This document shows, in pieces, positions 35,670-47,700 of a stretch of DNA of 64,000 nt (the stretch's first letter is position 1; each line of letters starts with the position of its first letter). This DNA is from Larix kaempferi (taxonomy: Eukaryota > Streptophyta > Pinopsida > Pinales > Pinaceae): NCBI GenBank assembly GCA_027924585.1, contig BSBM01001024.1, positions 4,216,001 through 4,280,000 of the forward strand, read 5' to 3'. A program made the position numbers and the translations under genes. Under the pieces are notes generated by a model that was not told where the DNA came from, did no database searches, and saw only the letters and a program-made list of their open reading frames with translations.

Positions 35670-37233
35670 GAGACCCCCTATTGTATAGCTCACCTTTGGA
35701 GCTCTTGAATATTAGAATAGAATACTTCTTTGTGGAGCATACTTCTCTTGTCTTGTGGATTCTTTTGCACTTTGAATATATAGTATCTCTTCTATGTATC
35801 ATTGTGGATCTTGGGGCTACACGTTTTCTTGTAGGGAGGCCGAATTGGTGGAGAGGAGGATGATTTGAAGAGGGTAATTGTTGGAGGGATCCACATATTC
35901 TCTCTTGAGTTGATCTTGGTGATAGGGAGTATCATTATTGTATCTTTGTGACATAGTTGATGCTTTCTATTACATCTTTCCATCATTTTCATAATTTTCT
36001 TACTTGGCTTGTTTCACTTGGTCTTGACTTGTAGGAGGAGGACGATTTGGATTCATTGGAGGACGACGTTTTGGCTTGGAGCACTTGGATCTCACTCTGG
36101 AAAATACACATAGGGGAATGCTATCAATTTGCAAAGTGGCCACAAGCAATTGAGGTAAGTTCATCAAGGTATGTAACTAGATCCATCCATTCTTCTTCAT
36201 TGGTCATAAAACCATTAAAATCAAAACCCTCATTTTTGTTTTTCTTAGATCTACTTGGATCTAGCTTGGCTTTTGGAAAGATATTGAAAACCCACCTCTA
36301 TAGTATTCACGGCAATTCGGATCTATAGTTTGGTGGTGATTGGGTTCCATTTGACACACTTTCCAAGGCACCTAGCCCTCTTGAAGGCAATTCGCACCCC
36401 TTGGGAGAAGCTAGTTGGGCTAGTTCCAAGACATGGGTAGGTGAGATCCCACTTGATTTGAACTCCTCTCACTTGATAACCTACCCCTAGTGCTTCACTT
36501 CTTTTATTTTTGCCTTGTGGGCCCCATTCCTCATTTTGAGGGTTGTGCCCCACTTGGGTCATTAAGTGATGGATTTTCAACCTTAGATCTATGGAGATCT
36601 AGCTTACCTTGGGGCATGCCACTTAAAACCCACTTTGATATTTGCCTTAACTACCTCTATCTACATTTTGGCATAATTTGGACTCCATTTACCCCTTCCA
36701 TCTAAAGGCACTAGTCTCCTTGGGTCAATTCGCACTCCTTGGGGATTGTGTCTTTTGCTAGATCCCATATGTGGGTGTGTCTAAATCTACCTCGGATCCA
36801 TAGATCTACATCATCAAACACCCCTTAGTGCCATTCTACCCCTGACTTCACCTTGTGGGTCCCATTTGGGTCATTTCCATGTTTTAAGGAAGTGAGCCCC
36901 ACTTGTGTATTTCATGGTACTAGATCTATCTCTTTGATCTTAAGCCTCTTCAACCATACGCGTGGGTCCACCTAAGCTTGCATTGGTTTCCGTAACTCTA
37001 CTTAGACATCTCCCTAGGAACCTTTGCTTTGGCTAATCGTTGTTGATTGGCTAATAGGGTCTCCCCCTTGGTCTTGACTTGTCTAGATCTAAAGTGAAGA
37101 GTGCCTCGGTTGTCGTGACTCCCAGCTTGCATTGGGAACCGTGGCATCTCTTTGGTCACCTCTTCAGTTGTTTGTCTCCTCTAACATCCTGGATGGGATA
37201 CCTTTAGGGACAACTACAAGTTGTGTGATAACA

Positions 37234-37249
37234 AGTCAAACACTTGACA
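37234..37249 (-). repeat. 5' LTR remnant of H, inner piece
   Basis: Sixteen bases of H LTR (GTCAAGTGTTTGACT on the minus strand) left between element 2 and X. It includes target duplications of both insertions. Confidence 0.75.
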
Positions 37250-37834
37250 TGTTGAAATATTATAACTTGAAAGATATTCTATTTGTACTTTATTATTATT
37301 ATTCATCTGGAGATGTTTTATTCCTCCGTCGGGATGTTATTATTATATTTAACAATGTAAAGTCATTGAGCTAAAACCTCCCATGTAAGTCGGGGCATTA
37401 GTTCCCCTTGAGTCAATTGTAATGGGGTGTTTAAGTCCCCTAGAGGAGTCGGCCCAGTCAGCATTAAGTTGAGTGGTTAAGTTGTTGGGGCCGACCTAGT
37501 TAAGGAAAAAGTCAAGTGAAGGATAAAGTATAATTAGAGGTGTTGTGTTCCTCATTTTGAACACACACTCACTTGTGAACTCGCATAGGAGAGAGAGACA
37601 TCTGCAAAGGAGGAGAAGGAGCTCTTGTTTGAGGATTTCATCTTTGTACTTGTTGATCATCTACATTGAGGAAGTTTTGTTGGGTTTTCTACCCCATGAG
37701 GGTTTCCCAGGATAAATCTGTGTCTCTTGTGTTTATGTTATGCTTGTTATTCTTTCAGTGATCCTATATATGCTATTGTTGTGAAATTGAATTGAATACT
37801 GATGTTATCTATCTTAGCATATTGAATCTTAACA
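37250..37834 (+). repeat. 5' LTR of element 2
   Basis: 585 bp, TGTTGAAATATT...ATCTTAACA. It contains a 16-bp segment near 37,360-37,376 missing from the 3' LTR. The TATA region reads TATAATTAG here but TATAAATAG in the 3' LTR. Confidence 0.9.
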
Positions 37835-37846
37835 TGGTATCAGAGC
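37835..37846 (+). other. Primer-binding site of element 2
   Basis: TGGTATCAGAGC, the canonical initiator-Met tRNA site, abutting the LTR. Confidence 0.9.
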
Positions 37847-40060
37847 TAGCCTGAAGGAAGGCAATGTATGGCACTTGCGACAATTTGAAAGTTAGGGTTT
37901 TGTATAGCAAAACCTAGTCATCATGGAACTTTCACTATAAATCACTTTTGGCGAAGGTTCAGGATCTTAAACTTGGAGAGATCGAAGATGACATGTTCCT
38001 GTACCTTGTGGCCGATTTTCAGCCTCAGATTCATTGTACTTTCTGAGATATGATCTGTAGAAGTTAGGGTTTCTGCCTCTTCCAGAATGAAGCCCTAAAC
38101 AAGTGACCTGGGTAAAAAGGTCATACCTCGGGTTAGGAAGCTCCAAATGGAATTCCGTAAAACGTGACAGTTAGGGCACGGACTGTAGTTTCACAGGTCC
38201 GAGTATCAAAGGCCGAAGTTGAAACAGTGACACGTGGCACTCCGTACAAGTTTGCTATGTTGTTTCATCCCTTAAACAGGTCATGTTGGGAAACGATGCA
38301 TATCTCTCTGATGGAGAATACAATGAAGCTCAAGCCTGTGGGGTTGGAAAGATGATAGGTCAGGCTACCACAGGTCGAAGTTTCAGACCCTGCAAATCCA
38401 AAATTTCAAAGATACACCTAAAACAATACGGCACATATGAAATGGCTCAATGGAGGAAATCAAAGAAGAGGAGAAAGAAGCTCTCACTTAGGGTTTTCAG
38501 TTTTTAGGTATGGCATGACCTGATACAATGTTGAGACACCTGATGCAACATTGGAAACTTTGAAAATGGAATTGGAATCCATTCATCATAGATATTAATC
38601 CTCCATCAAAATGTTGTGGGAGGAAGGAGATTGAAAATTAGGGTTTCCAAGTAAGAAGAAACCATAGCAAAGTTGGGAGACTCATAGGGCAATAATGAAG
38701 GAGGTTTAAATGGCACTGATATTCTATCATCCTAGCACCATGAACCTATATAAGATGTTTACAAGTAATCTGCCTTGGATGGTTAGGGTTTTACCCTTAT
38801 AGAGAAGACTACAAGCAATCTCGACAGGTATGACTTGAGGAGATACAGGTATGTTTTGAAATCTATTTCATGATTAAGTTCATGATATATTTGTCTTAAT
38901 ATTATTGAGGTTAGTAAAATCATGATTAATTTTAGATTGTCTGATCACCTTAGTAAAAGTATGAATGCATGTGAATAATAGAAGACATTCATTGATTAGG
39001 GTTATGACACTTATGATTATACTAATGCACTTGTGGTGTTGTATGAGGATGATGTTGTCTGCTAACATGAAAGGTACATCAAGAAAGACAAATCCATATG
39101 ACCATGATGACATGAAGACAAAGACTCATCCATAGTCATTGATCACATAGAAGCTCTACTTACAAGGTATGTATAATTTGGTTCTACAATGCTTAACTTA
39201 TGAGATATGTAGGTTACTAGCACAAGGTCTCTAAATCATTGAAGAGAACAAAGAAGACATTGTTTGGGTATGTTAGACATAACTAGCAAGCATGATAATC
39301 CAGGTATGTTTTCTTATATCGAGTTAGAATCCTACTTTGTGTTAGGATCTTAAATAAGTATACTTGTGTATGAAATGATCATGACCATACATGTTTAGGA
39401 TTATTTAGAATCATAATGTTTTGATAGTATTGAAATTATGCTAATGAATGTATGATTATGTATGAGATCTTGAGGAAGACACAATGATGAAACTAGTACA
39501 CACTTAAGCATGCATAGTGGTACAGAATGGATAGAAGTTCAAAGACATATAATCATGATGCTATCATAAAGGGAAAATAGAGATCAAGAGGGAGGCAACC
39601 ACACAAACGTAAAAGATAAGTATTTGAGTTGTTATTTGAATTACTTCTTGAATCTCTGAATAGTTAATGATATTGCTCGTAATAGTTGTATGCATATTTG
39701 AATTCCTAGAATCAGGAAATATATCATGCATAGTGTAAGCATTCATATAGCATTGAACAATATACTACTAATATGCATATGATGGGTAAGTTGGACAAAC
39801 ATTCCATTGTTGCTTGTCTAGAATGAAACCTCTTTGCTAACATGCTGAGAGTTGTGCACACTCTTGATAATATGTTCTGGTAGAGATGGAAGGCATCTAG
39901 ATAGCCACTGTATGCATACAGGATATGGAAAAGTGTTGTGCCAAAGTATTGGTCAAGATAGTTGCATAAATATGTGAATCATATCAGTACGCATAATAGG
40001 TTATCATTGAAATGAAGTGTTACTAATCATGTAATTAAATTTGATTTGTAGGAAAGATCA
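37847..40060 (+). other. Leader of element 2, homologous to element 1 leader
   Basis: Collinear with 24,130-26,559: CTAGCCTGAAGGAAGGCA, CACTCCGTACAAG, GTACATCAAGAAAGACAAATC, GTTAGACATAACTAGC and the splice-like joints AATCCAG|GTATGTTTT and ATTTGTAG|GAAAGATCATG. No Gag, protease or integrase motif is visible. Confidence 0.6.
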
Positions 40061-41416
40061 TGTGCTATGATCTACAAAAGAAGGATGATGAACACATGTT
40101 CCAAAGAACAAGTGATGGATGTTCAACAAGAAGACTTACAAATCAAACGTACTATAGAAGGCTCGTGGCTAGAGGATTCTCTTAGAAAGAGTGAGAGGAT
40201 CATGACGAGATGTTTGCTCCAAGTGGCTAGAGACACTTCCAGAGATAGATTACACCCATGGATGAAAAGACCATTCTCTTGAATGGTGTAATTGAAGAAG
40301 AAGTGCATATCAAGCAAACTCCCAGGATTCGATAGAGAATCACATAATTGAACAAGGCTTTGAACGAGTTCAACAGGTATCCAGGATCGATAGTCATTTG
40401 ATGAGCTTGATGATCACCACAAGTGATGCGGATTTCAACCTTTGCTACAAGGTTGAAGAGGGTTTCTATATACAGATGACATGCTTCTCTCAGATAGAAG
40501 CAAGAAGGAACTCACCATAGAGTTCGAGTAATCTTGAGGCTCATATCAATAGACCCATCTGACGGGAGATGGCATAGATAGATATGCAGAAGACCACTCA
40601 ATGCAGAGTGTGCATGATGATTCAGTCACAGAGGGAGGACAATACTCAGATGTAGAAGACTCCACTTCAGAGGGAGTAGATCTCAGAGTTAAAGAATCTT
40701 GGCATGATTCTTGTGGCTGAGATCAGATGACATTTTATATGAAGTAGAGATCTGGGATGATGGACAGTGGTTTCCACAGTTTACAAACAGATGACTAGTT
40801 CGTTGATGTATTTAACGAATACTAGGCCAGATATATGCTTTGTTGTGAACACCCTGAGTCAGTATCTAGTTGAGCCTAGATCTGTTCACCTAATAGCTGC
40901 AAAGCATGTGATGAGGTACCTGAAAGAGATCATGACTACAGATTGTATGGTTATACAAATGCAGATTGGACCGGAAGTGTCTCAAACGGGAAGAGCACCT
41001 CAAGAGGATGTTATTGTCTGGGGTCCGGGAGGCAATCATGTGTGGCTCTCAGCACAGCTGAAGCGGAATATATAGCAGCTTGATCTGCTAGTTGTGAAGC
41101 CATATGGCTTCGAAAGCTGTTGTCAGGATTATTTGACTTAGAGATGGAGATGGACTCCACTGTGATCTTGTGTGACAACCAAAGTTGTATCAAGATGACA
41201 GAGAATCCAGTGTTCCATGATAAGTCAAAGCACATAGAGATCCGATATTTCTATATACGGGATATGGTGCAGAAAGGAGCTATAAAGCTCGAGTATGTGA
41301 GCACTGATGAGCAAGTTGTTGATGTATTGACCAAACCTCTGTCTCGAGTAAAATTTGAGTATTGTCGAGACAAGCTTGGTGTAGTTCAAAAGAACCCTCC
41401 TCGAAAGGGGGAGTGA
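40060..41416 (+). pseudogene. Decayed copia RT/RNase H of element 2
   Basis: Only fragments of RT remain before 40,760. From 40,767 the C-terminal RT block SLMYLTNTRPDICFVVNTLS and VHLIAAKHVMRYLK is clear. RNase H is broken around 40,940-41,115 (frame changes and loss of the Gly-Tyr-x-Asp region). It resumes with CDNQSCIKMTENPVFHDKS, HIEIRYFYIRDMVQKGAI and VDVLTKPLSRVKFEYCRDKL, ending at 41,416. The YVDD box is not intact. The sequence is consistent with an element long dead or copied in trans. Confidence 0.88.
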
Positions 41417-41439
41417 TATGGTCGATGATGATATTTTGA

Positions 41440-41685
41440 ATAGACGATGAGGTCGATGATGCTTGTACCAACGATATGGTCGATAAGGATACTTGTATCG
41501 ATGATGAGGATACTTGTATCGATGATGAGGATGCCTGTACCAACGATAAGGTCGACAATGAGGATGCATGTACCGACGATGAGGTCGATGATGAGGATGA
41601 GGATGCCTGTACCGACGATGAGGTCGATGATGAGGATACCTGTACCAACGATGAGGTCGATGAGTGGTCCTTAGACTTGGTCTAA
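41440..41685 (+). repeat. Element 2 array A, short Asp/Glu-codon units
   Basis: Units such as GATGAGGATACTTGTATC and GATGAGGTCGATGATGAGG repeat at about 21-33 bp spacing, giving an open frame rich in Asp, Glu, Cys and Thr. It starts about 24 bases after the RNase H stop. Confidence 0.8.
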
Positions 41686-41689
41686 GTTG

Positions 41690-42440
41690 ACGAGTGGATT
41701 GCATCATCCCTGGACTTTAGTCCTAAATGGATCTGGAGACCTGTGTCTTCGAGAAGTGGTCCTTAGACTTTGTCTAAGTGGACGAGTGGATTGCATCATC
41801 CCTGGACTTTAGTACTAAATGGATCTGGAGACCCATGTCTTCGAGAAGTGGTCCTTAGACTTTGTCTAGGTGGACAAGAGGATTGCATCATCCCTGGACT
41901 TTATTCCTAAATGGATCCGGAGACCTGCGTCTTCGAGAAGTGGTCCTTAGACTTTGTCTAAGTGGATGAGTGGATTGCATCATCCTTGGACTTTAGTCCT
42001 AAATGGATCCGGAGACCTGCGTCTTCGAGAAGTGGTCCTTAGACTTTGTCTAAGTGGACTGCATCATCCCTGGACTTTAGTCCTAAATGGATCCTGAGAC
42101 CTGCGTCTTTGAGAAGTGGTCCTTAGACTTGATCTAAGTAGACGAGTGGATTGCATCATCCCTGGACTTTAGTCCTAAATGGATCCAGAGACCTGCGTCT
42201 TCAAGAAGTGGTCCTTAGACTTGGTCTAAGTAGACGAGTGGATTGCATCATCCCCGGACTTTAGTCCTAAATGGATTCGGAGACCTGTGTCTTCGAGAAG
42301 TGATCCTTAGACTTTGTCTAAGTAGACGAGTGGATTGCATCATCCCTGGACTTTAGTCCTAAATGGATCCAGAGCCCCGTGTCTTCAAGAAGTGGTCCTT
42401 AGACCTTGTCTAAGTTGACGAGTGGATTGCATCATCTTTA
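41690..42440 (+). repeat. Element 2 array B, 92-bp units
   Basis: AGAAGTGGTCCTTAGACTTT recurs at 41,752, 41,844, 41,936 and onward, about eight units. Each also contains GATTGCATCATCCCTGGAC and TCCTAAATGGATC. Confidence 0.93.
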
Positions 42441-42559
42441 GACATGATATGGTGTCTTAAATTGATAGGGATTGATCATCCCGTAAGTGGATCAGGATTG
42501 TATCATCCTTGGACTTATGTCCTAAAGTGAGAGGGATTGATCATCCCGTAATTGGATCA

Positions 42560-43120
42560 TGTGTGTTGCGAATTATGATGTTGTTGATCGAGAGATCCAG
42601 ATGATGTTGTTGATCGATAGATCCAGATGCTATTGTTGATCAGGAGATCCAGATGATGTTGTTGATCAAGAGATCCAGATGATGCTGTTGATCGAGAGAT
42701 CCAGATGATGTTGAACGAGAGATCCAAATGATGCTATTGATCAAGAGATCCAAATGCTGCTGTTGATCGAAAGATCCAGATGATGTTGTTGACCGAGAAA
42801 TCCAGATGATGCTATTGATCGGGAGATCCAGATGATGTTGTTGATCGAGAGATCCAGATGATGTTGTTGATCGAGAGATCCAGATCGAGAGATCCAGATG
42901 ATGCTGTTGATCGAGAGATCCAGATGATGTTGATCGAGAGATCCAGATGATGTTATCGATCGGGAGATCCAAATGATGATGTTGATCGGGAGATCCAGAT
43001 GATGCTGTTGATCGAGAGATTCAGATGATGTTGTTGATCGAGAGATCCAGATGATCATGTTGATCGGGAGATCCAGATGATGTTGTTGATCGAGAGATCC
43101 AGATGATGATGTTGATGTAG
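42560..43120 (+). repeat. Element 2 array C, 26-bp units
   Basis: About twenty copies of GATCGAGAGATCCAGATGATG with GTTGTT/GCTGTT spacing. Because 26 is not a multiple of three, three units make 78 bases and long open frames appear on the minus strand as an artefact. Confidence 0.93.
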
Positions 43121-43327
43121 ACGATCGAGTGATCGAGTGCTGCAAAAGATGAAGACTCAGTACTGTAGATGTTGATGTTCCAGTACTAAAGATGTTGAAG
43201 ATGTTCTAGCAGTCATTCCAGTTGCTAATGATGATTGAAGAAAACTTTTGATGATTTATAGATGTATCACTATGATGTTGTTGATGACCTCTCCTTGCTC
43301 CTGCAGACGTTGTTAGAATATCCTTCT

Positions 43328-43340
43328 CGTTAAGGGGGAG
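43328..43340 (+). other. Polypurine tract of element 2
   Basis: AAGGGGGAG directly precedes the 3' LTR TGTTGAAATATT. Confidence 0.85.
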
Positions 43341-43911
43341 TGTTGAAATATTGTAACTTCAAAGAATATTCTATTTATATTTTATTATTATTATTCATCC
43401 GGAGATGTTTTATTCCACCGTCGGGATGTTATTATTATATTTAACAATGTAACCTCCCATGTAAGTCGGGGCATTAGTTCCCCTTGAGTCAATTGTAATG
43501 GGGTGTTTAAGTCCCCTAGAGGATTCGGCCCAGTCAGCATTAAGTTGAGTGGTTAAGTTGTTGGGGCTGACCTAGTTAGGGAAAAAGTCAAGTGAAGGAT
43601 AAAGTATAAATAGAGGTGTTGTGTTCCTCATTTAAACACAAACACTCACTTGTGAACTCGCATAGGAGAGAGAGACATCTGCAAAGGAGGAGAAGGAGCT
43701 CTTGTTTGGGGATTTCATCTTTGTACTTGTTGATCATCTATATTGAGGAAGTTTTGTTGGGTTTTCTACCCCATGAGGATTTCCCACAATAAATCTGTGT
43801 CTCTTGTGTTTATGCTATGCTTGTTTTTCTTTCAGTGATCTTGTATATGCTATTGTTGTGAAATTGAATTGAATACTGATGTTATCTATCTTAGCATATT
43901 GAATCTTAACA
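43341..43911 (+). repeat. 3' LTR of element 2
   Basis: 571 bp, a 16-bp deletion relative to the 5' copy plus small changes. Followed by target duplication TGACA. Confidence 0.9.
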
Positions 43912-43955
43912 TGACATGCTCTTCCGTTGACATCAATGACAACCAATTCTCAACA
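43912..43955 (-). repeat. 5' LTR remnant of H, outer piece
   Basis: On the minus strand it starts TGTTGAGAATTGGTTGTCA, matching the start of the 3' LTR of H at 32,581. It is preceded by target duplication TTATG (plus strand 43,956-43,960). Confidence 0.8.
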
Positions 43956-44194
43956 TTATGTACCTTGCATACACATTTATAACAGATAATATATAAGTTT
44001 TGGTAGAAGGTATACCTTGAAAAAAATATTTGACAAAAACAAATGGACTCTAGCAATGGAAAAAAGGGAAGCTCCCCCCATACTTATTCAAGATGAGTGA
44101 TTGCTTTATTAAAGCTTAAAGGGGTTATTCAAGAAAAGGATATTAGCATCATTTTTGTCCATAAAAGAAATTATATAAGTGTTGGTATAGCCAA

Positions 44195-44372
44195 TCAATT
44201 ATCAAAAATCACATCTCTATTGATAACAATGTTTCTATTTGTTGGATCATATAGCTTGTATACATTCAATTCATTGTTGTATCCAATAAATATACGCCTC
44301 CCATTAGTTTTCAGGCCTACTCTGAAAATGTTTACACCATATTTGTGGGTGCTTCATGTGCGAGGTAAATAG
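44195..44372 (-). pseudogene. Copia integrase C-terminal fragment
   Basis: Minus-strand frame reading RRIFIGYNNELNVYKLYDP then NIVINRDVIFDN, the conserved segment linking integrase to RT in copia polyproteins. It ends in a stop at 44,195, and the upstream portion is frameshifted. This is an old copia copy into which, or beside which, H inserted. Confidence 0.8.
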
Positions 44373-44716
44373 TGTGTTGATTACCCATGGTTACTTTGTG
44401 ATGGACCTACACATTGGAGACAGCTTACTCTTGGATTGATATGCTTTGATTGGATGCTTACGGGGCACTTCCTTAGGACATTGGAGACCTATGTGGATAG
44501 TGGCTTTCTTCATAGGGCACACACATGAGGTTGGTTGCACGCACATGAGATTGGTTGCTTGCTTGGGAGGATGACTTACCTAAGGAGTGTTGAGCATCTT
44601 GGACAGGGCATTAAGCCCTAGATGGCATGAAAAACTTGGTTGCTTGCATGGAGGCTTGTACTGCCTTTAAGGACACTAGGGTTGAGGAGGGATCATGTAG
44701 GTGTGGTGGACACAAC
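44373..44716. other. Left flank of X', LTR-like debris
   Basis: Non-coding, with repeated CACATGAG.TTGGTTGC motifs. It continues across X' at 49,228, so X' interrupted one older sequence. Confidence 0.4.
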
Positions 44717-44721
44717 GGTAC

Positions 44722-47700
44722 CGTTATCACACAACTTGTAGTTGTCCCTAAAGATATCCCATCCGAGATAGTAGAGGAGATGGGCAGCTCAAGAGGTGAC
44801 CCAAGAGATGCCACGGTTCCCAATGCAAATGGGGGTCACGTCAACCGAGGCACTCTTCACTTTAGATCTAGATGAATCAAGACCAAGGGGGAGACCCTAT
44901 AGCCAATCAAAGGTGATTGGACCAAAGCAAAGGTTTTTAGGGAAGTGTGAAAGATGAGTTACGGAAACCAATGCAAGGTTAGGTGGACCTAGAAGTTTGA
45001 GTATGGTTGAAAAAGGCTTAATGGATGACTAGTGTTTCAAAAAATGAATGATTTATGCCACATAATGAGATCAAATGACAAGATCTAGTACCATGAAATA
45101 CACAAGTGGGGCCCACTTCCAAATGGTACCAAGGGTTATGCAAGGAGTAGATCTATGGATCTAAAGTGAAATTAGAGATACCCACATATGGGTTCTAGCA
45201 CTTGGCACTAATCCCAAGGAGTGCGAATTGCCTTAGGTGGACTAGTGCCTTGAAATGGATGGGCAAATGGAGTCAAAAGGATATCAAAAAAGTAAATCGA
45301 GACACTTGAGAGGCAAATAAAGGGTATTGTTCAAGACCAAGTGAATAGGATGGTTAGATCTTACTAGATCTAATGTTTCACTAAGTGACCCAAGTGGACA
45401 ACAATTCCCAAAAATGAGGAATGATACCCCCAAGGCAGAACTTCACAAAGTGAGACACTAGATGTAGGTTTCAAGGTATGCTCTTTTCAAATCAAGCGGA
45501 ATCACAACCACCCATGTCCTAGAAGTGGGACAACTCAAACCCCTAAGAAGTGCGACTTTGCCCAAGGAGGGCTAAATGCATGGGAAAGTGTGTCAAATCA
45601 AGTCCAAAAGCCACCAAAGTTTAGATCCAGGTAGTTTAAGCAATTATCAATGTGGATCTTGAAAATCAAGGGCATCCAATGGCTAGATCTCCATAGATCT
45701 GAGATTGAACATGCATCACCAAATTGACCCAAGTGGGGCACAACCCTCAAAATGAGGAATGGGGCCCACAAGGTGAAAATCAATGAAGTGAAGCACTAGG
45801 GGTAGGTTATCAAATGTGAGGATCATGAATCAAGTGCGATCTCACCTACCCATGTACTATATCTAGCTTAACTCAATCACCCAAGGAGGGCGATTTTACC
45901 CAAGGAAGGTTAAATGCCTTGAAAAGGGTGTCAAATGTAGCCCAATCCACACCAAACTATAGATTTGAATTGTTGTGGATACTATAGAGGTGGGTTTTCA
46001 ATATCTTTTCAAAAGGCAAGCTAGATCCAAGTAGTTCTAAGAAAAACAAAAATGAGGGTTTTGATTTTAATGGAGTTTTTGACCAATGGGGTGGATAGCA
46101 AGCGAAATCAACATGTACCTTGTAGATCTTACCTCAAAAGCTTGCGGCCTCTTAGCAAATGGAGAATTCTTTCCCTAGTTACAATTCCAAGCTTGATCCA
46201 AGTGTCTTCAACCAAAAACGTCCAAGCCCTATGAGGAGATATGTCTCATGAAAACCTGCAAATCAAACTACATCAGGTTAGATTTGATCCACAAAACCAT
46301 AAGATCTAAGCATGTCATATTAAGAAAGCAATCAATGGACAAAGCACAATTGAAAAACTCCCTCAAGATGAAAACGTCTTGCCCATGGGGGATGTGAGCA
46401 ACCCCTACAATCTTCTCATCAAGCAAATCGTAGCTAGCTTCAAGCAATTCGGCCTCCCTTCAATTGATGTCGATTCCACCTGAAAAGCAAACAATGTCTA
46501 GAAGCAAGATATCCAAGAACACATGCAAGAGTAACCCAATCAAAGCCAAGAAGTAGATCTTCCAAATATTCTTTTCATTCCAAGTTTTCCAGAGCCCAAA
46601 GGTGAGCTATACAATAGGGGGTCTCCTCCTTATATAGGATAATAAAGACCAAAACCCTAGATCTCAAAACCACTTTACAACAAAATGAGTGGTTGAGATT
46701 AAAAGATCTCAATACATAATCAATGGCTAATAATGAACCATAACAATATATCACATGGATCACTCAAAAAGGTGATGATGTCATAACTAAATGGTACAAA
46801 GTGAGGGTGACGTCATCCTCTAAAGGGGGCAAAATACCATGGGCCCACCTCATATGACTAGGACATGACTCATAAAGCACATGGTGGGGCTAGGAGGCAT
46901 CAATCCTTGCTAACTCATCCCCATGACACAATAAAATAATATAATATGTCCAAAATAATACAAATGATCAAATCTGTCCTAGAAATTTGTGACAGACATG
47001 CAGTAAATGGCCTCCTGTGGCCTCTATGGACCCCCCCAAATGATGAAAACTGGCTGGAAGATAGGGGGTTCACCCTAGAAGACCTCTGTGAAAACCAAGT
47101 GCCAAAACCTTGCCTCAATTTCCCAAATCGAATTCCTCAGTGACCCTTTTATCCCATTTTTGGACTGCCTCGGTAACTGTGAAAGAGTTGAAACTGACCC
47201 CTATGGCACCTGCGCTGTCAAACTGAGCCCACCAAGCTCTCCAGAAGGGGGGGTAAATGGTAATATCAAGTGGTTGGATTACCCCCTCCTCATACAGCGC
47301 CCTAGGTGAAATGGCCTCTCATGGCCCCTGCTGGTCAGGCTGGGAAATCAGCCCCAAATCTAGTCAACAAGTGGAAAACTGCATCTATCACTGTCAGAAG
47401 TGCCCGGAACTGAAAGATAAGTGTCTCATTGGATCCAGAAGACCCAAATCTACTAAGAATGTGTACTCATACACCATGGGTTGCCCTGATGGGCTAACTG
47501 TAGGGTCCACCATATATGGACAGTGCATAATCTGATGATGTGAAGTAACAATAAAACCTGCTGAACTGCATCAATCACCATCTGAATCATATGTCCATCA
47601 TATAGTATCATCATCAAGAGTATGTGGGTCCATCTATAATCATCAATAAGCATGCATGGCCCACATCATCACGGATCCCAAGAAATGACCATAGTCAAAC

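Larger units (their letters stand above)
32608..37233 (+). mobile_element. X: 4.6-kb solo-LTR-like element inside H
   Basis: Bounded by TGTTTTCACACC and GTGTGATAACA (TG...CA) with flanks AATCA (32,603-32,607) and AGTCA (37,234-37,238). The uninterrupted H LTR has AGTCA at this point, so this is a 5-bp target duplication with one mutation. It is non-coding apart from one conserved short frame on the other strand. A TATA box (35,658-35,669), followed by ACCCCCTATTGTATAGCTCA, gives an LTR-like layout with ~3 kb of U3. A ~120-bp tandem duplication lies at 32,608-32,830. Diverged ~350-bp repeats occupy 36,320-37,000. An inverted relative, X', is at 44,722-49,222. No primer site or pol adjoins it, so a solo LTR is the simplest reading; an unclassified DNA element is the alternative. 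Confidence 0.7.
37250..43911 (+). mobile_element. Copia element 2, 6,662 bp, TSD TGACA
   Basis: LTRs of 585 and 571 bp with TG...CA ends; the perfect target duplication TGACA is at 37,245-37,249 and 43,912-43,916. It has the same architecture as element 1: primer site, homologous non-coding leader, RT/RNase H only, three tandem arrays, polypurine tract. The coding part is far more decayed than in element 1, and the LTRs are related but clearly a different subfamily. It is inserted in the 5' LTR remnant of H, 11-16 bases from X. Confidence 0.92.
23108..43955 (-). mobile_element. Retrotransposon H: deleted host element of the nest
   Basis: The outer flanks carry a perfect 5-bp target duplication, TTATG (23,103-23,107 and 43,956-43,960). 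On the minus strand H begins TGTTGAGAATTGG at 43,955 and ends GATTCCAACA at 23,108, i.e. TG...CA. What remains is the first ~55 bases of a 5' LTR (split by element 2), the insertion X, a polypurine-like TTGGGGAGAT (32,582-32,591), and a complete ~2.5-kb 3' LTR split by element 1. Internal coding sequence and most of the 5' LTR are gone. The deletion joint falls within GTCATCCAATGT, a sequence also present about 56-70 bases into the LTR. Primer site and pol are absent; the GAGGGGGGGTGAATCAG-type LTR end resembles plant copia LTRs. Confidence 0.8.

Noticed and set aside
41225-41707. 160-codon minus frame
   Set aside because: Antisense shadow of the RNase H end and array A of element 2.
42640-43145. 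Long minus-strand frames rich in Ser, Gln, His and Ile
   Set aside because: They are read-through of the 26-bp array C of element 2; three units give 78 bases and keep any frame open.
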